The notes under the pieces: generated by a model
Databases searched by the model: none
Told to the model about the DNA's origin: nothing
The model's input: only the letters and a program-made list of their open reading frames with translations
Assembly: GCF_000015245.1 (NCBI RefSeq)
Contig: NC_008700.1
Location: 1-55,000 of the forward strand
Length of the DNA: 55,000 nt
Reading direction: 5' to 3'
DNA from: Shewanella amazonensis SB2B
GTDB taxonomy: Bacteria > Pseudomonadota > Gammaproteobacteria > Enterobacterales > Shewanellaceae
Shown: positions 43,378-52,536 of the stretch, piece after piece
How positions within the stretch are numbered: position 1 is the stretch's first letter
Layout: the number at the start of each line of letters is the position of its first letter
Translations under genes and position numbers: made by a program

Positions 43378-44787
43378 TTAGAAGAAGAAAGCGCTGGGTT
43401 GGAACAACCGTTCGACCTCGCCGATAAATTTCTTGTTTACCAGGAAGAGGATCACATGGTCGCCCTGTTCGATCACGGTTTTATCGTGGGCCATCAGCAC
43501 TTCATCATTGCGAACAATGGCGCCAATGGTGGTGCCCGGCGGCAAGCGGATTTCCCCGATTTGTTTGCCTACTACCTTAGACGTGCTGGGATCTCCGTGG
43601 GCGATTGCCTCGATAGCCTCGGCGGCGCCGCGGCGCAGGGAGTATACGTTACAGATATCGCCCTGACGGATATGGGTCAGCAGTGCAGAAATGGTGGCTT
43701 GCTGCGGCGAAATCGCGATATCGATATTGGCTTCCTGAACGATATCCACATAGGCTTCACGCTGAATAAGCACCATCACTTTTTTAGCGCCCATGCGTTT
43801 TGCCAGTAGCGCCGACATGATGTTGGCTTCATCGTCGTTGGTGACGGCAATGAAGACGTCGGTCTGATCGATATGCTCTTCGAGCAACAGCTCCTGATCC
43901 GAGGCATCACCGCAAAAAACAGTGGTATTTTGTAGCTTCTCTGACAGGGCCTCGGCACGCTCTGCCTTGTGCTCAATCAGTTTTACCGAGTGATTGCGCT
44001 CGAGCTTTTTCGCCAGCCCAAGACCAATATTGCCACCACCGGCAATCATGATGTTGCGATAGCTGTTATCGAGCTTTTGCATTTCACTCATTACCGCGCG
44101 GATATGGCGACTGTCGGCCACAAAGAAGACTTCATCGTCCGCCTCTATAATGGTGGTACCCCGGGGCATGATGGGTCGTCCCTGGCGGAAAATAGCGGCA
44201 ACACGGGTATCAATATTGGGCATGTGTTCCCGCAATGCGGCCAGGGCATTACCCACCAAGGGCCCGCCGTAGTAAGCCCTTACTGCCACCAGACTCAGCT
44301 TGCCTTCGGCAAACTCCAACACCTGCAGGGCTCCCGGATATTCCACCAGTCGCTGAATATAGGACGTCACCAATTGCTCGGGGGCAATCAGTTCGTCAAT
44401 GACGAAGCCGCCGCGGGTGCGGTTATCGGAGTTTTTGGTTTCACTGTCGATAAACAGCCGCTCCTGCATGTGCAGATACTGCTCAGAGCGGATACGGGCA
44501 ATCTTGGTGGGGGTACCAAACAGGGTGTAGGCAATCTGGCAGGCCGACATATTGCACTCGTCGCTGTTGGTCACGGCAATCAGCATGTCAGCATCTTCGG
44601 CGCCGGCTTCGCGCAGCACGTCCGGGTGAGCACCATGACCGACGACTACCCGCAGATCGTACTTGTCCTGCAGGCTGCGCAGTTTGTTTTTATCGCTGTC
44701 GACTATGGTGATGTCGTTGTTTTCACCCACCAGGTTTTCTGCGAGGGTGCCCCCGACTTGACCTGCGCCCAAGATGATAATTTTCAT
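43378..44787 (-). CDS. trkA: Trk system regulatory NAD-binding protein TrkA
   Basis: 469 aa peripheral membrane protein (E. coli 458 aa) that gates TrkH in response to nucleotides. Two RCK_N-RCK_C units are present: the first begins KIIILGAGQVGGTLAENL with the NAD-binding acidic end VDSD, the second begins NIMIAGGGNIGLGLAKKLE near residue 245. It is 17 bases downstream of rsmB in a def-fmt-rsmB-trkA-trkH2 run. Confidence 0.96.
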   Translation of the reverse strand: MKIIILGAGQVGGTLAENLVGENNDITIVDSDKNKLRSLQDKYDLRVVVGHGAHPDVLREAGAEDADMLIAVTNSDECNMSACQIAYTLFGTPTKIARIRSEQYLHMQERLFIDSETKNSDNRTRGGFVIDELIAPEQLVTSYIQRLVEYPGALQVLEFAEGKLSLVAVRAYYGGPLVGNALAALREHMPNIDTRVAAIFRQGRPIMPRGTTIIEADDEVFFVADSRHIRAVMSEMQKLDNSYRNIMIAGGGNIGLGLAKKLERNHSVKLIEHKAERAEALSEKLQNTTVFCGDASDQELLLEEHIDQTDVFIAVTNDDEANIMSALLAKRMGAKKVMVLIQREAYVDIVQEANIDIAISPQQATISALLTHIRQGDICNVYSLRRGAAEAIEAIAHGDPSTSKVVGKQIGEIRLPPGTTIGAIVRNDEVLMAHDKTVIEQGDHVILFLVNKKFIGEVERLFQPSAFFF

Positions 44788-44804
44788 GGCGTTTGCCTAA
44801 ATCC

Positions 44805-46088
44805 CTAAACCAGCGCTTTTTTCAGGCGGGCGTAATAAAACCCGTCCATGTCGTCCTGTCCCGGCAGGATTTGCCAGCCAATATCGTTATTGTTTGCCTG
44901 ATTGGGCAGGGTTTCCAGGGTCGCATCTGGGGTGCGTTCGAGGAAAGCCTTGATCTGCTCACGGTTTTCTTCAGGCAAAATAGAACAGGTTGCGTACAGC
45001 AGTGTGCCACCAGGCTTAAGCCACTGCCAGCAGTTGTCGAGAATTTGCTGCTGAAGTTTGGCAAGCTCGGCAATGTCGTTGTTTTGTCTGAGCCATTTGA
45101 TGTCCGGATGGCGGCGGATGACGCCAGTCGCAGAGCAGGGCGCATCCAGCAGGATGCGGTCAAACTTGCCGCCCTGCCACCAACTGCCGATATCCCCGGC
45201 ATCGCCGTGAATGACCCTGGCATCAAGTTTGAGTCGCTCGAGGTTTTGTGACACCCGCTCGAGGCGTTTCTGGTCGAAATCTACGGCGACCAGCTCGATG
45301 TCGGCAAGCTCCAGCAGATGACAGCTTTTACCGCCGGGCGCCGCACAGGCATCCAGTACCAGTTCTCCATCTCGGGGGGCCAGCAGGCTTGCGGCCCACT
45401 GGGCTGCGCCGTCCTGCACCGAACTGGCGCCATCGGCAAAATGCGGCAGGCGGGCAACGTCGGTGGCAAATTCGAGGCAAATGGCATCTTCACCCGGACC
45501 CGCAACGGCACTTACCTCAGCATCGCTAAGCGCCTGCAAATACGCATCACGGCTCTGGTGGCGGCGGTTGTTTCTAAGCCACATGGGTGGACGTTGGTGT
45601 GACGCCTCTATGATGTTTTCCCAGGTTTCCGGGTAGGCGTCTTTCAGGCGACGGATTATCCAGGCCGGAAAGTTATACTTCAAGGTGTCGTTGGACTCAT
45701 CCAAAGGCGGCACCTGACGCTGAATATTGCGCAGCACCCCGTTGACCACCTTTACCAGACTCTCGAAGCCGAGGGCGCGACAGCCTTCGGCGGTTTCGGA
45801 AATGGCGGCGTGGGCCGGCACCCGGGTGAAATACAGCTGATAGGCACCCACCAATAGCAGCTGGTGGACAACACGCTGTTTGCCCTTGAGGGGCTTTTGC
45901 ATATAACCACTGACCAGCTTGTCGAGCTGAGGCAGGCTGCGCATGACGCCATAACAGATTTCAGCAAGCAGAGCCTTGTCTTTTCCGTCACGAAGCCAAA
46001 GTTGCTGGGTAGGCAAAGCCACCGACAGAGACACGCCACGCTCCAGCACATCGAAAATCGCCTTGGCGGCGAGGGCTCGGATATTCAT
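44805..46088 (-). CDS. rsmB: 16S rRNA m5C967 methyltransferase RsmB (Sun/Fmu)
   Basis: 427 aa (E. coli 429 aa). The N-terminal NusB-like RNA-binding domain (about 1-140) precedes the methyltransferase domain with SAM motif LDACAAPGGKSCHLLEL (near 245), DAPCSATGVIRRHPDIKW (near 315) and the catalytic-Cys segment YATCSILPEEN (near 365). The ATG overlaps the fmt stop by one base, so the two are coupled. Confidence 0.97.
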   Translation of the reverse strand: MNIRALAAKAIFDVLERGVSLSVALPTQQLWLRDGKDKALLAEICYGVMRSLPQLDKLVSGYMQKPLKGKQRVVHQLLLVGAYQLYFTRVPAHAAISETAEGCRALGFESLVKVVNGVLRNIQRQVPPLDESNDTLKYNFPAWIIRRLKDAYPETWENIIEASHQRPPMWLRNNRRHQSRDAYLQALSDAEVSAVAGPGEDAICLEFATDVARLPHFADGASSVQDGAAQWAASLLAPRDGELVLDACAAPGGKSCHLLELADIELVAVDFDQKRLERVSQNLERLKLDARVIHGDAGDIGSWWQGGKFDRILLDAPCSATGVIRRHPDIKWLRQNNDIAELAKLQQQILDNCWQWLKPGGTLLYATCSILPEENREQIKAFLERTPDATLETLPNQANNNDIGWQILPGQDDMDGFYYARLKKALV

Positions 46089-47050
46089 TACTCACTTGCC
46101 TCTGGGCTTGCCAGCAGGGTGCCGGGAGTGAACCAGTCACCACGGCTATTGAGGATGTCGGCCACGTCCATCGGCTTTTTACCGGGCAGCTGCATTTTAT
46201 GAATGCGCAGCATGCCATCGGCAGTAGCGATGTCTATGCCTTGTTTACCTGCGGCAACTATGGTGCCGGACGCCTTGGTGCTGGGTTCAGCCAGCACACT
46301 TGTCTGCCATACCTTGATGGTCTGTCCCTGATGCTCAAAATAGCTCACCGGCCAGGGGTTAAAGGCACGTACTTCCTGCCACAGATTTTTGGCGGGCTTG
46401 GCAAAATCGAGACGTGCCTCTTCTTTGCTGAGCTTCTCAGCATAGTTGGCCAGTGCTTCGTCCTGCTTTTCGGCGCTCAAGGTGCCTTCACTGAGGGCGG
46501 CGAGGGCGTCCAACAGTGCCGCCGGGCCTTGACCGGCCAGTTTTTCATACAGGCTGGCGGAGGTGTCGTCATCTTCGATGGGTAGATGGGTTTTCAGCAG
46601 CATATCGCCGGTATCCAGACCCACATCCATTTGCATGATGGTGACTCCGGTCTCGGTGTCACCGGCCCACAGGGCGCGTTGAATTGGTGCCGCGCCGCGC
46701 CAGCGCGGCAGAATGGAGCCGTGAACATTGATGCAGCCGAGGCGTGGAGTATCCAGCACCACCTTGGGCAGGATCAGGCCATAGGCCACCACCACCATGA
46801 TGTCGGCACCGAGGGCCGCCAGTTCCTGCTGCGCTTCTTCTTTGCGAAGAGATTTAGGCTGATAAACAGGGATCTGGTGTTCAAGCGCCAGTGACTTCAC
46901 CGGGCTGGGTGTGAGTTTTTGCCCCCGTCCGGCGGGACGGTCGGGTTGGGTGTAGACGGCTATGACTTCATGCTCAGATGTCAGCAGGGCCTGCAGGTGG
47001 CGGGCAGCAAAATCCGGCGTGCCAGCAAAGATGATTTTCAGTGGCTTCAA
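46088..47050 (-). CDS. fmt: Methionyl-tRNA formyltransferase
   Basis: 320 aa enzyme that formylates initiator Met-tRNA. The N-terminal Rossmann-type catalytic domain shows [18 protein letters not shown], the [10 protein letters not shown] tRNA loop, the catalytic [18 protein letters not shown] (Asn, His) and [15 protein letters not shown]; the C-terminal OB-like domain starts near 205 ([10 protein letters not shown]). The start codon is TTG at 47050, giving [12 protein letters not shown]; no ATG or GTG fits better. It follows def by 15 bases. Confidence 0.97.
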
Positions 47051-47065
47051 AACGATTCCTGAATC

Positions 47066-47569
47066 TTATTTGTCGTTACGGGCGGCTTTTTCCAGCTTTT
47101 GGCGAATACGCTGACGCTTCAGGGGAGAAAGATAGTCAACAAAGAGCTTGCCGACGAGATGGTCCATCTCATGTTGCAGGCAAATGGCGAACAGGCCGTC
47201 GGCCTCTACCGTAAATTCATTGCCATTACGGTCAAGCGCCTTAACTGTAATTAACTCGGCGCGATCAACCTTAGCGTAGACGCCAGGCACCGACAGGCAG
47301 CCTTCCTCGTTACAGAAGTCACCGCTCTTGGCCACAATCTCAGGGTTAATGAACACCTTGGGTCGCTCAACTTCATCTTGCAGATCCATCACAATCAGGC
47401 GTTGATGGAAATCGACCTGAGTTGCGGCCAGGCCAATGCCATTTTCTTCGTACATGGTTTCAAACATGTCGTCGATTTGAGATTGCAGAGCGGGTGTAAA
47501 TTCCGTCACCGGCTTGGCAACTGTCCTTAATCTTTCGTCTGGAAAACGTAAAACTTTTAATAGAGGCAT
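47066..47569 (-). CDS. def: Peptide deformylase
   Basis: 167 aa (E. coli 169 aa) metalloenzyme removing the N-formyl group from nascent proteins. The three motifs are GIGLAATQ (44-51), EEGCLSVPG with metal ligand Cys91, and QHEMDHL with His133, Glu134 and His137. It is the first gene of def-fmt-rsmB-trkA-trkH2 and is divergent from the LysM gene (136-base intergenic region). Confidence 0.98.
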   Translation of the reverse strand: MPLLKVLRFPDERLRTVAKPVTEFTPALQSQIDDMFETMYEENGIGLAATQVDFHQRLIVMDLQDEVERPKVFINPEIVAKSGDFCNEEGCLSVPGVYAKVDRAELITVKALDRNGNEFTVEADGLFAICLQHEMDHLVGKLFVDYLSPLKRQRIRQKLEKAARNDK

Positions 47570-47705
47570 ACTTAAACTCTTAACAAGTCTGTCAAATCCG
47601 TGCCAGTTGGTTATACTGACTTTGCTATTGGGTCAATTTTAATCCGTAGCGACAATCAATAACAGTAAAAGCTCGCTTAACGAGCCAAACAACATGGATG
47701 CTCCC

Positions 47706-48797
47706 ATGAAAAGGTTAATTCTAGTCGCGTTAATCTCTCTAACCAGTTCGTTTGCCATGGCCGATACCCTGACGCTTAAGCCAGGCCATCCGGACACCTA
47801 CGTCGTCGTGAAAGGGGATACCCTCTGGGATATTTCTGCGAAGTTTTTAAACGACCCCTGGCGTTGGCCAAAGCTTTGGAATGCCAACCCACAAATTGCC
47901 AATCCCCATTTGATTTACCCCGGGGATCGTCTGACATTGGTCTTTATCGATGGTCAGCCGCGTTTGGTGGTCAAGCCTCAGGTTCGTAAGAGCCCTGAAG
48001 GGCGGGTCATGCCAAAAGGTGGAGCCATTCCAGCGGTGAATCTGGAACTTATCCAGCCTTATTTGAGCCAAAATCGAGTGGTTGACGATGACTGGTTTGC
48101 ACAGCAGCCCATGATTCTTGGTGGCGAGAGTCCATCACGTTTCCATATCGAGAGTGATGTGATTTATGTGCAGGCAGAGCTGCCCGTTGGTATGAAGGTG
48201 GCTGCTTATGATGTTGGCCGGATCTTTACCGATAAAACCACCGAAGAGACACTGGGCCGTGAAGTTATCCTGACGGCGAGTGGCCGTGTGGTTGAGTCTG
48301 GCCCCATTTCCAAAATCCAAATCAGCACCAACCTGCGTGAAACCCGTCCAGGTAATCGCGTGCTGCCCATCGAAGATGAAGCCTTGATGTCAGCATACTT
48401 TATGCCCAAGCCTGCCGATGTCACCGATGCCTATGTGATTGGTACCGAAAAAGACATTCGCGAAGTGGGTAAACTGGATGTGGTGTACATCAGCAAGGGC
48501 GAGAGCGACGGGGTTGAGCCCGGCGATGTGTTTGCCATTCATCGCGACGGTGAAACCGTGGTCATTAATAAAGAGGGTACACCTGTCCCAAGTATAGATC
48601 GCAGTGCCTACGGTGATCTGATGGCCACCTTTGGCAGCGACAGCGCCATCAAGTTGCCCGATGTGTATCATGGCAATCTCATGGTGTTCAAAGTATTCGA
48701 TAAAGTGAGCATGGGTCTTATCATGATCAATAACCGTCCGGTGCGTGCCGATGACAAGCTATCAGTGCCTGCAGAAACCGGGATAACGGGGGAATAA
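47706..48797 (+). CDS. Exported LysM-domain protein
   Basis: 363 aa. Signal peptide at about residues 1-19 (MKRLILVALISLTSSFAMA), then a LysM domain (about 32-78: YVVVKGDTLWDISAKFLNDP, ending IYPGDRLTLV) that should bind peptidoglycan. The remaining 280 residues are a conserved beta-rich region found in Vibrio and Shewanella homologues at this locus between def and dprA; no catalytic motif is recognised. The ATG at 47706 is chosen because the signal peptide begins there; another ATG is 12 bases upstream. A role in envelope maintenance is inferred. Confidence 0.88.
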   Translation: MKRLILVALISLTSSFAMADTLTLKPGHPDTYVVVKGDTLWDISAKFLNDPWRWPKLWNANPQIANPHLIYPGDRLTLVFIDGQPRLVVKPQVRKSPEGRVMPKGGAIPAVNLELIQPYLSQNRVVDDDWFAQQPMILGGESPSRFHIESDVIYVQAELPVGMKVAAYDVGRIFTDKTTEETLGREVILTASGRVVESGPISKIQISTNLRETRPGNRVLPIEDEALMSAYFMPKPADVTDAYVIGTEKDIREVGKLDVVYISKGESDGVEPGDVFAIHRDGETVVINKEGTPVPSIDRSAYGDLMATFGSDSAIKLPDVYHGNLMVFKVFDKVSMGLIMINNRPVRADDKLSVPAETGITGE

Positions 48798-48845
48798 ATC
48801 ACAGCCAGTCTGGTCGACTGGTTAATTGTCGGTGCTGTTTCCGGG

Positions 48846-49898
48846 TTGGGACCGACCCGGATCCGCCAATTGCTCCAACACATGGATGTGGACGAGTTAA
48901 GACAAAGGCTGGAAACGGAGAAAGACTCCCTGCCTTTGTCCCCCTCTCTGCGGTCCGGCTTGGTTGTGGATTACCGCTTGGTGGATGCGGCGTTGCAATG
49001 GCAAGACGCATCCACTGCCCACCACCTTATCTGTTTTGATGACCCTCGTTATCCTCCATTACTCAAAACCATCACAGACCCACCCATCTTTCTTTTTGTG
49101 AGAGGTCAGGCTGAGGCTTTGTTGCGACCTTCTGTTGCCATGGTGGGCAGCCGGGCTGCGAGTTACAGCGGGCTGCAAACGGCCAGAATGCTGGCGTCCG
49201 GACTCGCAGGTTATGGCTTTGCCGTTGTCAGCGGCTTGGCGGCGGGGATTGATGGCGCCAGTCATCAGGGAGCATTGGCCGCCAGCGGCGTGACCCATGC
49301 GGTGCTTGGCACGGGGATTGATGAAATCTACCCCAAAAAGCATGCCCATCTGGCCAATGACATTTTACTGAGAGGTTGCATCGTCAGTGAGTTCTGGCCG
49401 GGCACGCCCGTGTTTGCCGGTAACTTTCCGAAGCGAAACCGTATTGTCACGGGAATGGCCCTGGGTACTCTGGTGGTTGAGGCAGCCAGAAAGAGCGGCT
49501 CGTTAATTTCCGCCAGACTGGCGATGGAGCAAGGCAGGGAGGTTTTCGCCGTGCCCGGCTGCGTATTGGATGAACGACATCAGGGATGTCATGATTTGTT
49601 GCGACAGGGGGTAAAACTTGTTTGCGACGCTGCCGATATAGTGGAGGAACTAGGCAGTATGTTGAGTTGTCAGCTTGATATGTTGCCCCAAAGCCCCCAT
49701 ATGCAAGCTGAAAGTGGTCAGGAGTTGCCTTACCCGGAGCTCTTGGCTAGTGTAGAGTATGAGACCACACCCATAGACAGGTTGGTGGAACATAGTGGTA
49801 AACCGATAGATCTTGTGCTGGAACAAATACTTGAGTTGGAGTTACAAGGTTGGGTTGCTGCAGTACCCGGTGGTTACGTCAGAGTGAAGAGGAATTAG
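48846..49898 (+). CDS. dprA: DNA processing protein DprA (Smf)
   Basis: At least 350 aa. DprA binds single-stranded DNA and loads RecA in natural transformation. The Rossmann-like core has VAMVGSRAASYSGLQTAR, VVSGLAAGIDGASHQGAL, VLGTGIDEIYPKKHAHL, FAGNFPKRNRIVTGMALGTLVVEA and VFAVPGCVLDERHQGCHDLL; a winged-helix domain ends the protein. The first usual start is TTG at 48846, but homologous-looking sequence (LVDWLIVGAVSGLGP) continues upstream in frame to the LysM stop, so the true start may be a rare codon (ATC 48798, CTG 48810 or ATT 48825). Confidence 0.92.
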   Translation: MGPTRIRQLLQHMDVDELRQRLETEKDSLPLSPSLRSGLVVDYRLVDAALQWQDASTAHHLICFDDPRYPPLLKTITDPPIFLFVRGQAEALLRPSVAMVGSRAASYSGLQTARMLASGLAGYGFAVVSGLAAGIDGASHQGALAASGVTHAVLGTGIDEIYPKKHAHLANDILLRGCIVSEFWPGTPVFAGNFPKRNRIVTGMALGTLVVEAARKSGSLISARLAMEQGREVFAVPGCVLDERHQGCHDLLRQGVKLVCDAADIVEELGSMLSCQLDMLPQSPHMQAESGQELPYPELLASVEYETTPIDRLVEHSGKPIDLVLEQILELELQGWVAAVPGGYVRVKRN

Positions 49899-49900
49899 CC

Positions 49901-50380
49901 ATGTTTGACATCCTCATGTACCTATTCGAGAACTATGTTCAGAATGACCTGGAAGTTGACATGCTGGTGGACGAAGACCAGCTGAAAAAAGAACTGGCTT
50001 TGGCCGGGTTTCGCCAAACAGAAATTATTAAAGCGTTGAATTGGCTGGAGCATCTGGCTGATCTTCGCGACAGTGAACAACCTTATCTGTGCCACCACGA
50101 GCAGCACTCATTTCGGGTGTATACACCAGAAGAAATGGAGCGCCTGGACGTGGAGTGCCGTGGCTTTCTTATGTTCCTTGAACAGATAAAGGTTCTCAAT
50201 GTCGAGGCCAGGGAGATGGTGATCGACAGAGTGATGGATTTGGACGAGTCCAGCCTCACATTGGACGATCTGAAATGGGTGATCATGATGGTGCTCTTTA
50301 ATGCACCAGGCCAGGAAATGGCATACAACCAGATGGAAAATATGATGTTTGACGAGCAACCGGGGCGGTTGCATTCCTGA
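49901..50380 (+). CDS. smg: Smg family protein (DUF494)
   Basis: 159 aa (E. coli Smg 157 aa), acidic and helical, of unknown function. The N-terminus MFDILMYLFENYVQND and the C-terminal half with LKWVIMMVLFNAPGQEMAY are family-typical. It starts 2 bases after dprA, the conserved dprA-smg pair, and is followed by a terminator. Confidence 0.94.
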   Translation: MFDILMYLFENYVQNDLEVDMLVDEDQLKKELALAGFRQTEIIKALNWLEHLADLRDSEQPYLCHHEQHSFRVYTPEEMERLDVECRGFLMFLEQIKVLNVEAREMVIDRVMDLDESSLTLDDLKWVIMMVLFNAPGQEMAYNQMENMMFDEQPGRLHS

Positions 50381-50398
50381 ACCGTCAACCATCGCAAT

Positions 50399-50428
50399 AA
50401 AAAAGGACACCAAGAGGTCTCCTTTTTT
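50399..50428 (+). terminator. Terminator after smg
   Basis: AAAAGGA-C-ACC / GGT-C-TCCTTTT stem with one C:C mismatch and loop AAGA, followed by a T run. Confidence 0.75.
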
Positions 50429-50461
50429 ATTGAGAATATGTCCAGCACCGCAGTAAGTGGT

Positions 50462-50728
50462 TCAGGTGGCCCGGCTTGATGAGAAATGGAAATATACGCC
50501 CGCTTTGCCCTCAGGCTGCGTCAGGTGCATTGGCATTAAGTAGTCACGATAAGCATAGCGGTTGAGTGTGTGAGGCAGCGTTTGCGTGTTCTCCTCCTTT
50601 GCATCGGCATGTGAAATTTGCTGATCCAGCCAAGTCTCAAAACGGCTTTGCTCTTCGCTGGCAATTTGGCTCAGCAGGGCATCATACCCTTCAAAATAAT
50701 CGGTCTTTAATAAGCGCGACAAATTCAC
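50462..50728 (-). CDS. Small hypothetical protein, possibly a gene remnant
   Basis: 88 aa starting with GTG at 50728 (MNLSRLLKTDYFEGYDALL). I do not recognise a family. It is acidic and helical (SQIASEEQSRFETWLDQQI), without signal peptide or membrane segment. Protein-like sequence (RPAAL) continues upstream of the GTG to a TAG, so this may be the 3' part of a longer, broken gene. It lies 43 bases after a clearly broken lipoprotein gene on the same strand, in a patch that separates smg from yrdD, which are adjacent in other species. Confidence 0.4.
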   Translation of the reverse strand: MNLSRLLKTDYFEGYDALLSQIASEEQSRFETWLDQQISHADAKEENTQTLPHTLNRYAYRDYLMPMHLTQPEGKAGVYFHFSSSRAT

Positions 50729-50771
50729 CAGTGCAGCTGGGCGCTACTAACGCCAAAATCACGGCAAGGCG

Positions 50772-51036
50772 TTAGGCTTGTTTTGCATCCATGGCATCCA
50801 TATCACCAAAGTAGCTGTAAGCGCGAAGATAGATCAGCAGCTTTTCATGGCCAGCTTCGGGCCTTTCGAGCAGCGCCAGTGCCAGATTGAAGTTGGCCTA
50901 GCTGTAAAGTTCGGGGTCTGCTGCCAGCTTCTGTTCAATGTTGGCAAGACCGGGGGTGAGTGTGTCGATCACTATGGTGGATTGCGGGGATTGGACGCAG
51001 CCGGTGATAGTCAACATCAAGGGATTTAATGTTCAC
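50772..51036 (-). pseudogene. Broken small lipoprotein gene
   Basis: Reading leftward from the ATG at 51017 gives MLTITGCVQS, a lipobox-like end of a signal peptide, then LANIEQKLAADPELYS, an in-frame TAG (50898-50900), and ANFNLALALLERPEAGHEKLLIYLRAYSYFGDMDAMDAKQA ends at TAA (50772). A GTG at 51036 gives VNIKSL in another frame; joining the two by a one-base shift would rebuild a normal lipoprotein signal peptide. So one nonsense mutation and probably one frameshift are present. The ancestor was a lipoprotein of about 85 aa with a helical, TPR-like body. Confidence 0.6.
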
Positions 51037-51289
51037 ATTCAGTCTCTATTGTTATTTTGGATATGATATAACATCGCGGTTGTGAGTTTTCACCCCTCGC
51101 CATCCTGCCTTAGCTGATGCAAACCTTAGCTTGATCCTAACCATGACTTAGCCTTCACCCGGACTTATTTTAGCTGTGGCTTGGTGATAACAGAGGCTTG
51201 TCGCCAAGAGGCTGGGTTATTCAGACTCGTTGGCTTTCAGCCAGGCTTACCAATTGCTAAAATAGCGGCAGTTTGCAGTAGAGGTCGCC
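51037..51289. other. Intergenic region before yrdD
   Basis: About 250 bases with no supported gene. CTTAGC-like words recur irregularly (51109-51180), without a regular repeat unit. AGAGG at 51280-51284 is the yrdD ribosome site. Confidence 0.4.
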
Positions 51290-51853
51290 ATGTCCAAGAT
51301 AGATCACAGCCTGTTCAGTGCCCACGAGCACGCCCTGGAGCGAGAGTTTGAGCTCTGCCCCGAGTGTGGCAGCGAGCTGTCGGTGCGTCACAGCAAACAT
51401 GGCAGTTTTGTTGGCTGCAACAACTACCCCAATTGCCAATACACCCGTCCGTTGGTACAGCATGAATCCATTGAAACTCAGGTGATTGAAGGTTCCGTTT
51501 GTCCTGAATGTGGTCACGAACTTGCGGTTAAATCCGGCCGGTTCGGTATTTTTATCGGTTGTACTCAATACCCAGAGTGTCATCACATCGAGAAGCCTGA
51601 TCAGGCGGCGCCGGAAGAAGCGGTTGCCTGCCCGGTGTGCCAAACCGGTGTGATGGATCACAGAACCAATCGCTATGGTAAAGGTTTTTACGCGTGTTCC
51701 TGTTATCCCAAATGCAAGTTTTTGGTGAACTATCCGCCGGTGGCTGAGGCCTGCCCTGATTGTGGATTTGGTCTCTTGGTGCAGCGTAAAGGTGCTGGCG
51801 GTACGCGGCTCGAATGCCCTAATAAACCGTGCAAATACAAACGGCCTCTTTGA
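51290..51853 (+). CDS. yrdD: Topoisomerase-type zinc-ribbon protein (YrdD-like)
   Basis: 187 aa made almost only of four C-terminal topoisomerase I-type zinc ribbons: CPECGSELSVR...CNNYPNC, CPECGHELAVK...CTQYPEC, CPVCQTGVMDH...CSCYPKC and CPDCGFGLLVQ...CPNKPC. Such ribbons bind single-stranded DNA in TopA; the free-standing protein has no proven role. It lies before tsaC, as in E. coli. The ATG at 51290 has AGAGG 5 bases upstream. Confidence 0.9.
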   Translation: MSKIDHSLFSAHEHALEREFELCPECGSELSVRHSKHGSFVGCNNYPNCQYTRPLVQHESIETQVIEGSVCPECGHELAVKSGRFGIFIGCTQYPECHHIEKPDQAAPEEAVACPVCQTGVMDHRTNRYGKGFYACSCYPKCKFLVNYPPVAEACPDCGFGLLVQRKGAGGTRLECPNKPCKYKRPL

Positions 51854-51959
51854 GCCAGGCCGCATTTCTTTAAGCTTGCCAGCCGTGTCGTTATACTGAA
51901 CATCCTGCCGGGTAGTCAGGGCCATTGGCGCGAATTTTCATGTCTTCGAGATGACTTTA

Positions 51960-52523
51960 ATGTTGCAGGTAACTCCCTCTCAAATCAGTGGCATCATCGA
52001 AAGTGGCGGCGTTGTGGCCTATCCCACAGAGGCCGTATATGGTTTGGGATGCGATCCGGACAACGATACCGCTATACAAAAGCTCTTGGCAGTAAAGCAG
52101 CGCCCTTGGGAAAAAGGTTTAATTCTGATTGCCAGCAGCTTTGACCAGCTGAAACCCTATATTGACTTAAGTCGGGTGACCGAGGCCCAGTTACAGGCTG
52201 CATTTGATAAATGGCCAGGCCCTTTTACCTTTGTCATTCCCGCGAAAGCCGATGTATCGCCTATGCTCAGGGGCTGCTTTGATACCATTGCCGTTAGGGT
52301 GTCGGCCCATCAGGACGTACGTGCCATGTGTTATGCCTGCCAAAAACCGCTGGTATCCACCAGTGCCAACTTGGCAGGGGAACAGCCAGCCCTGACATTG
52401 GCTGAAGTTCAAACTCAGCTGGGTGATAAAATCGACGCCGTGGTGTTGGGAGCGCTGGGGCAATCTTGTCAGCCATCCACCATTATCGATATTCAAACCG
52501 GACATATTTTCAGACAAGGATAA
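51960..52523 (+). CDS. tsaC: Threonylcarbamoyl-AMP synthase TsaC (YrdC/RimN)
   Basis: 187 aa enzyme that makes threonylcarbamoyl-AMP from threonine, bicarbonate and ATP for the t6A37 modification of ANN-decoding tRNAs. Family residues are visible in VVAYPTEAVYGLGCDP (about 20-35), AVKQRPWEKGLILIAS (about 45-60) and PLVSTSANLAGEQP (about 135-148). The ATG at 51960 (MLQVTPSQI) is chosen by homology; an in-frame ATG at 51951 is the alternative. It precedes hemF by 13 bases. Confidence 0.95.
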   Translation: MLQVTPSQISGIIESGGVVAYPTEAVYGLGCDPDNDTAIQKLLAVKQRPWEKGLILIASSFDQLKPYIDLSRVTEAQLQAAFDKWPGPFTFVIPAKADVSPMLRGCFDTIAVRVSAHQDVRAMCYACQKPLVSTSANLAGEQPALTLAEVQTQLGDKIDAVVLGALGQSCQPSTIIDIQTGHIFRQG

Positions 52524-52536
52524 GAAGGAAAACAGC

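Noticed and set aside
51109..51180. Recurring CTTAGC-like words suggesting a repeat array
   Set aside because: Spacing and sequence are irregular; not a CRISPR, tandem repeat or clear binding array.
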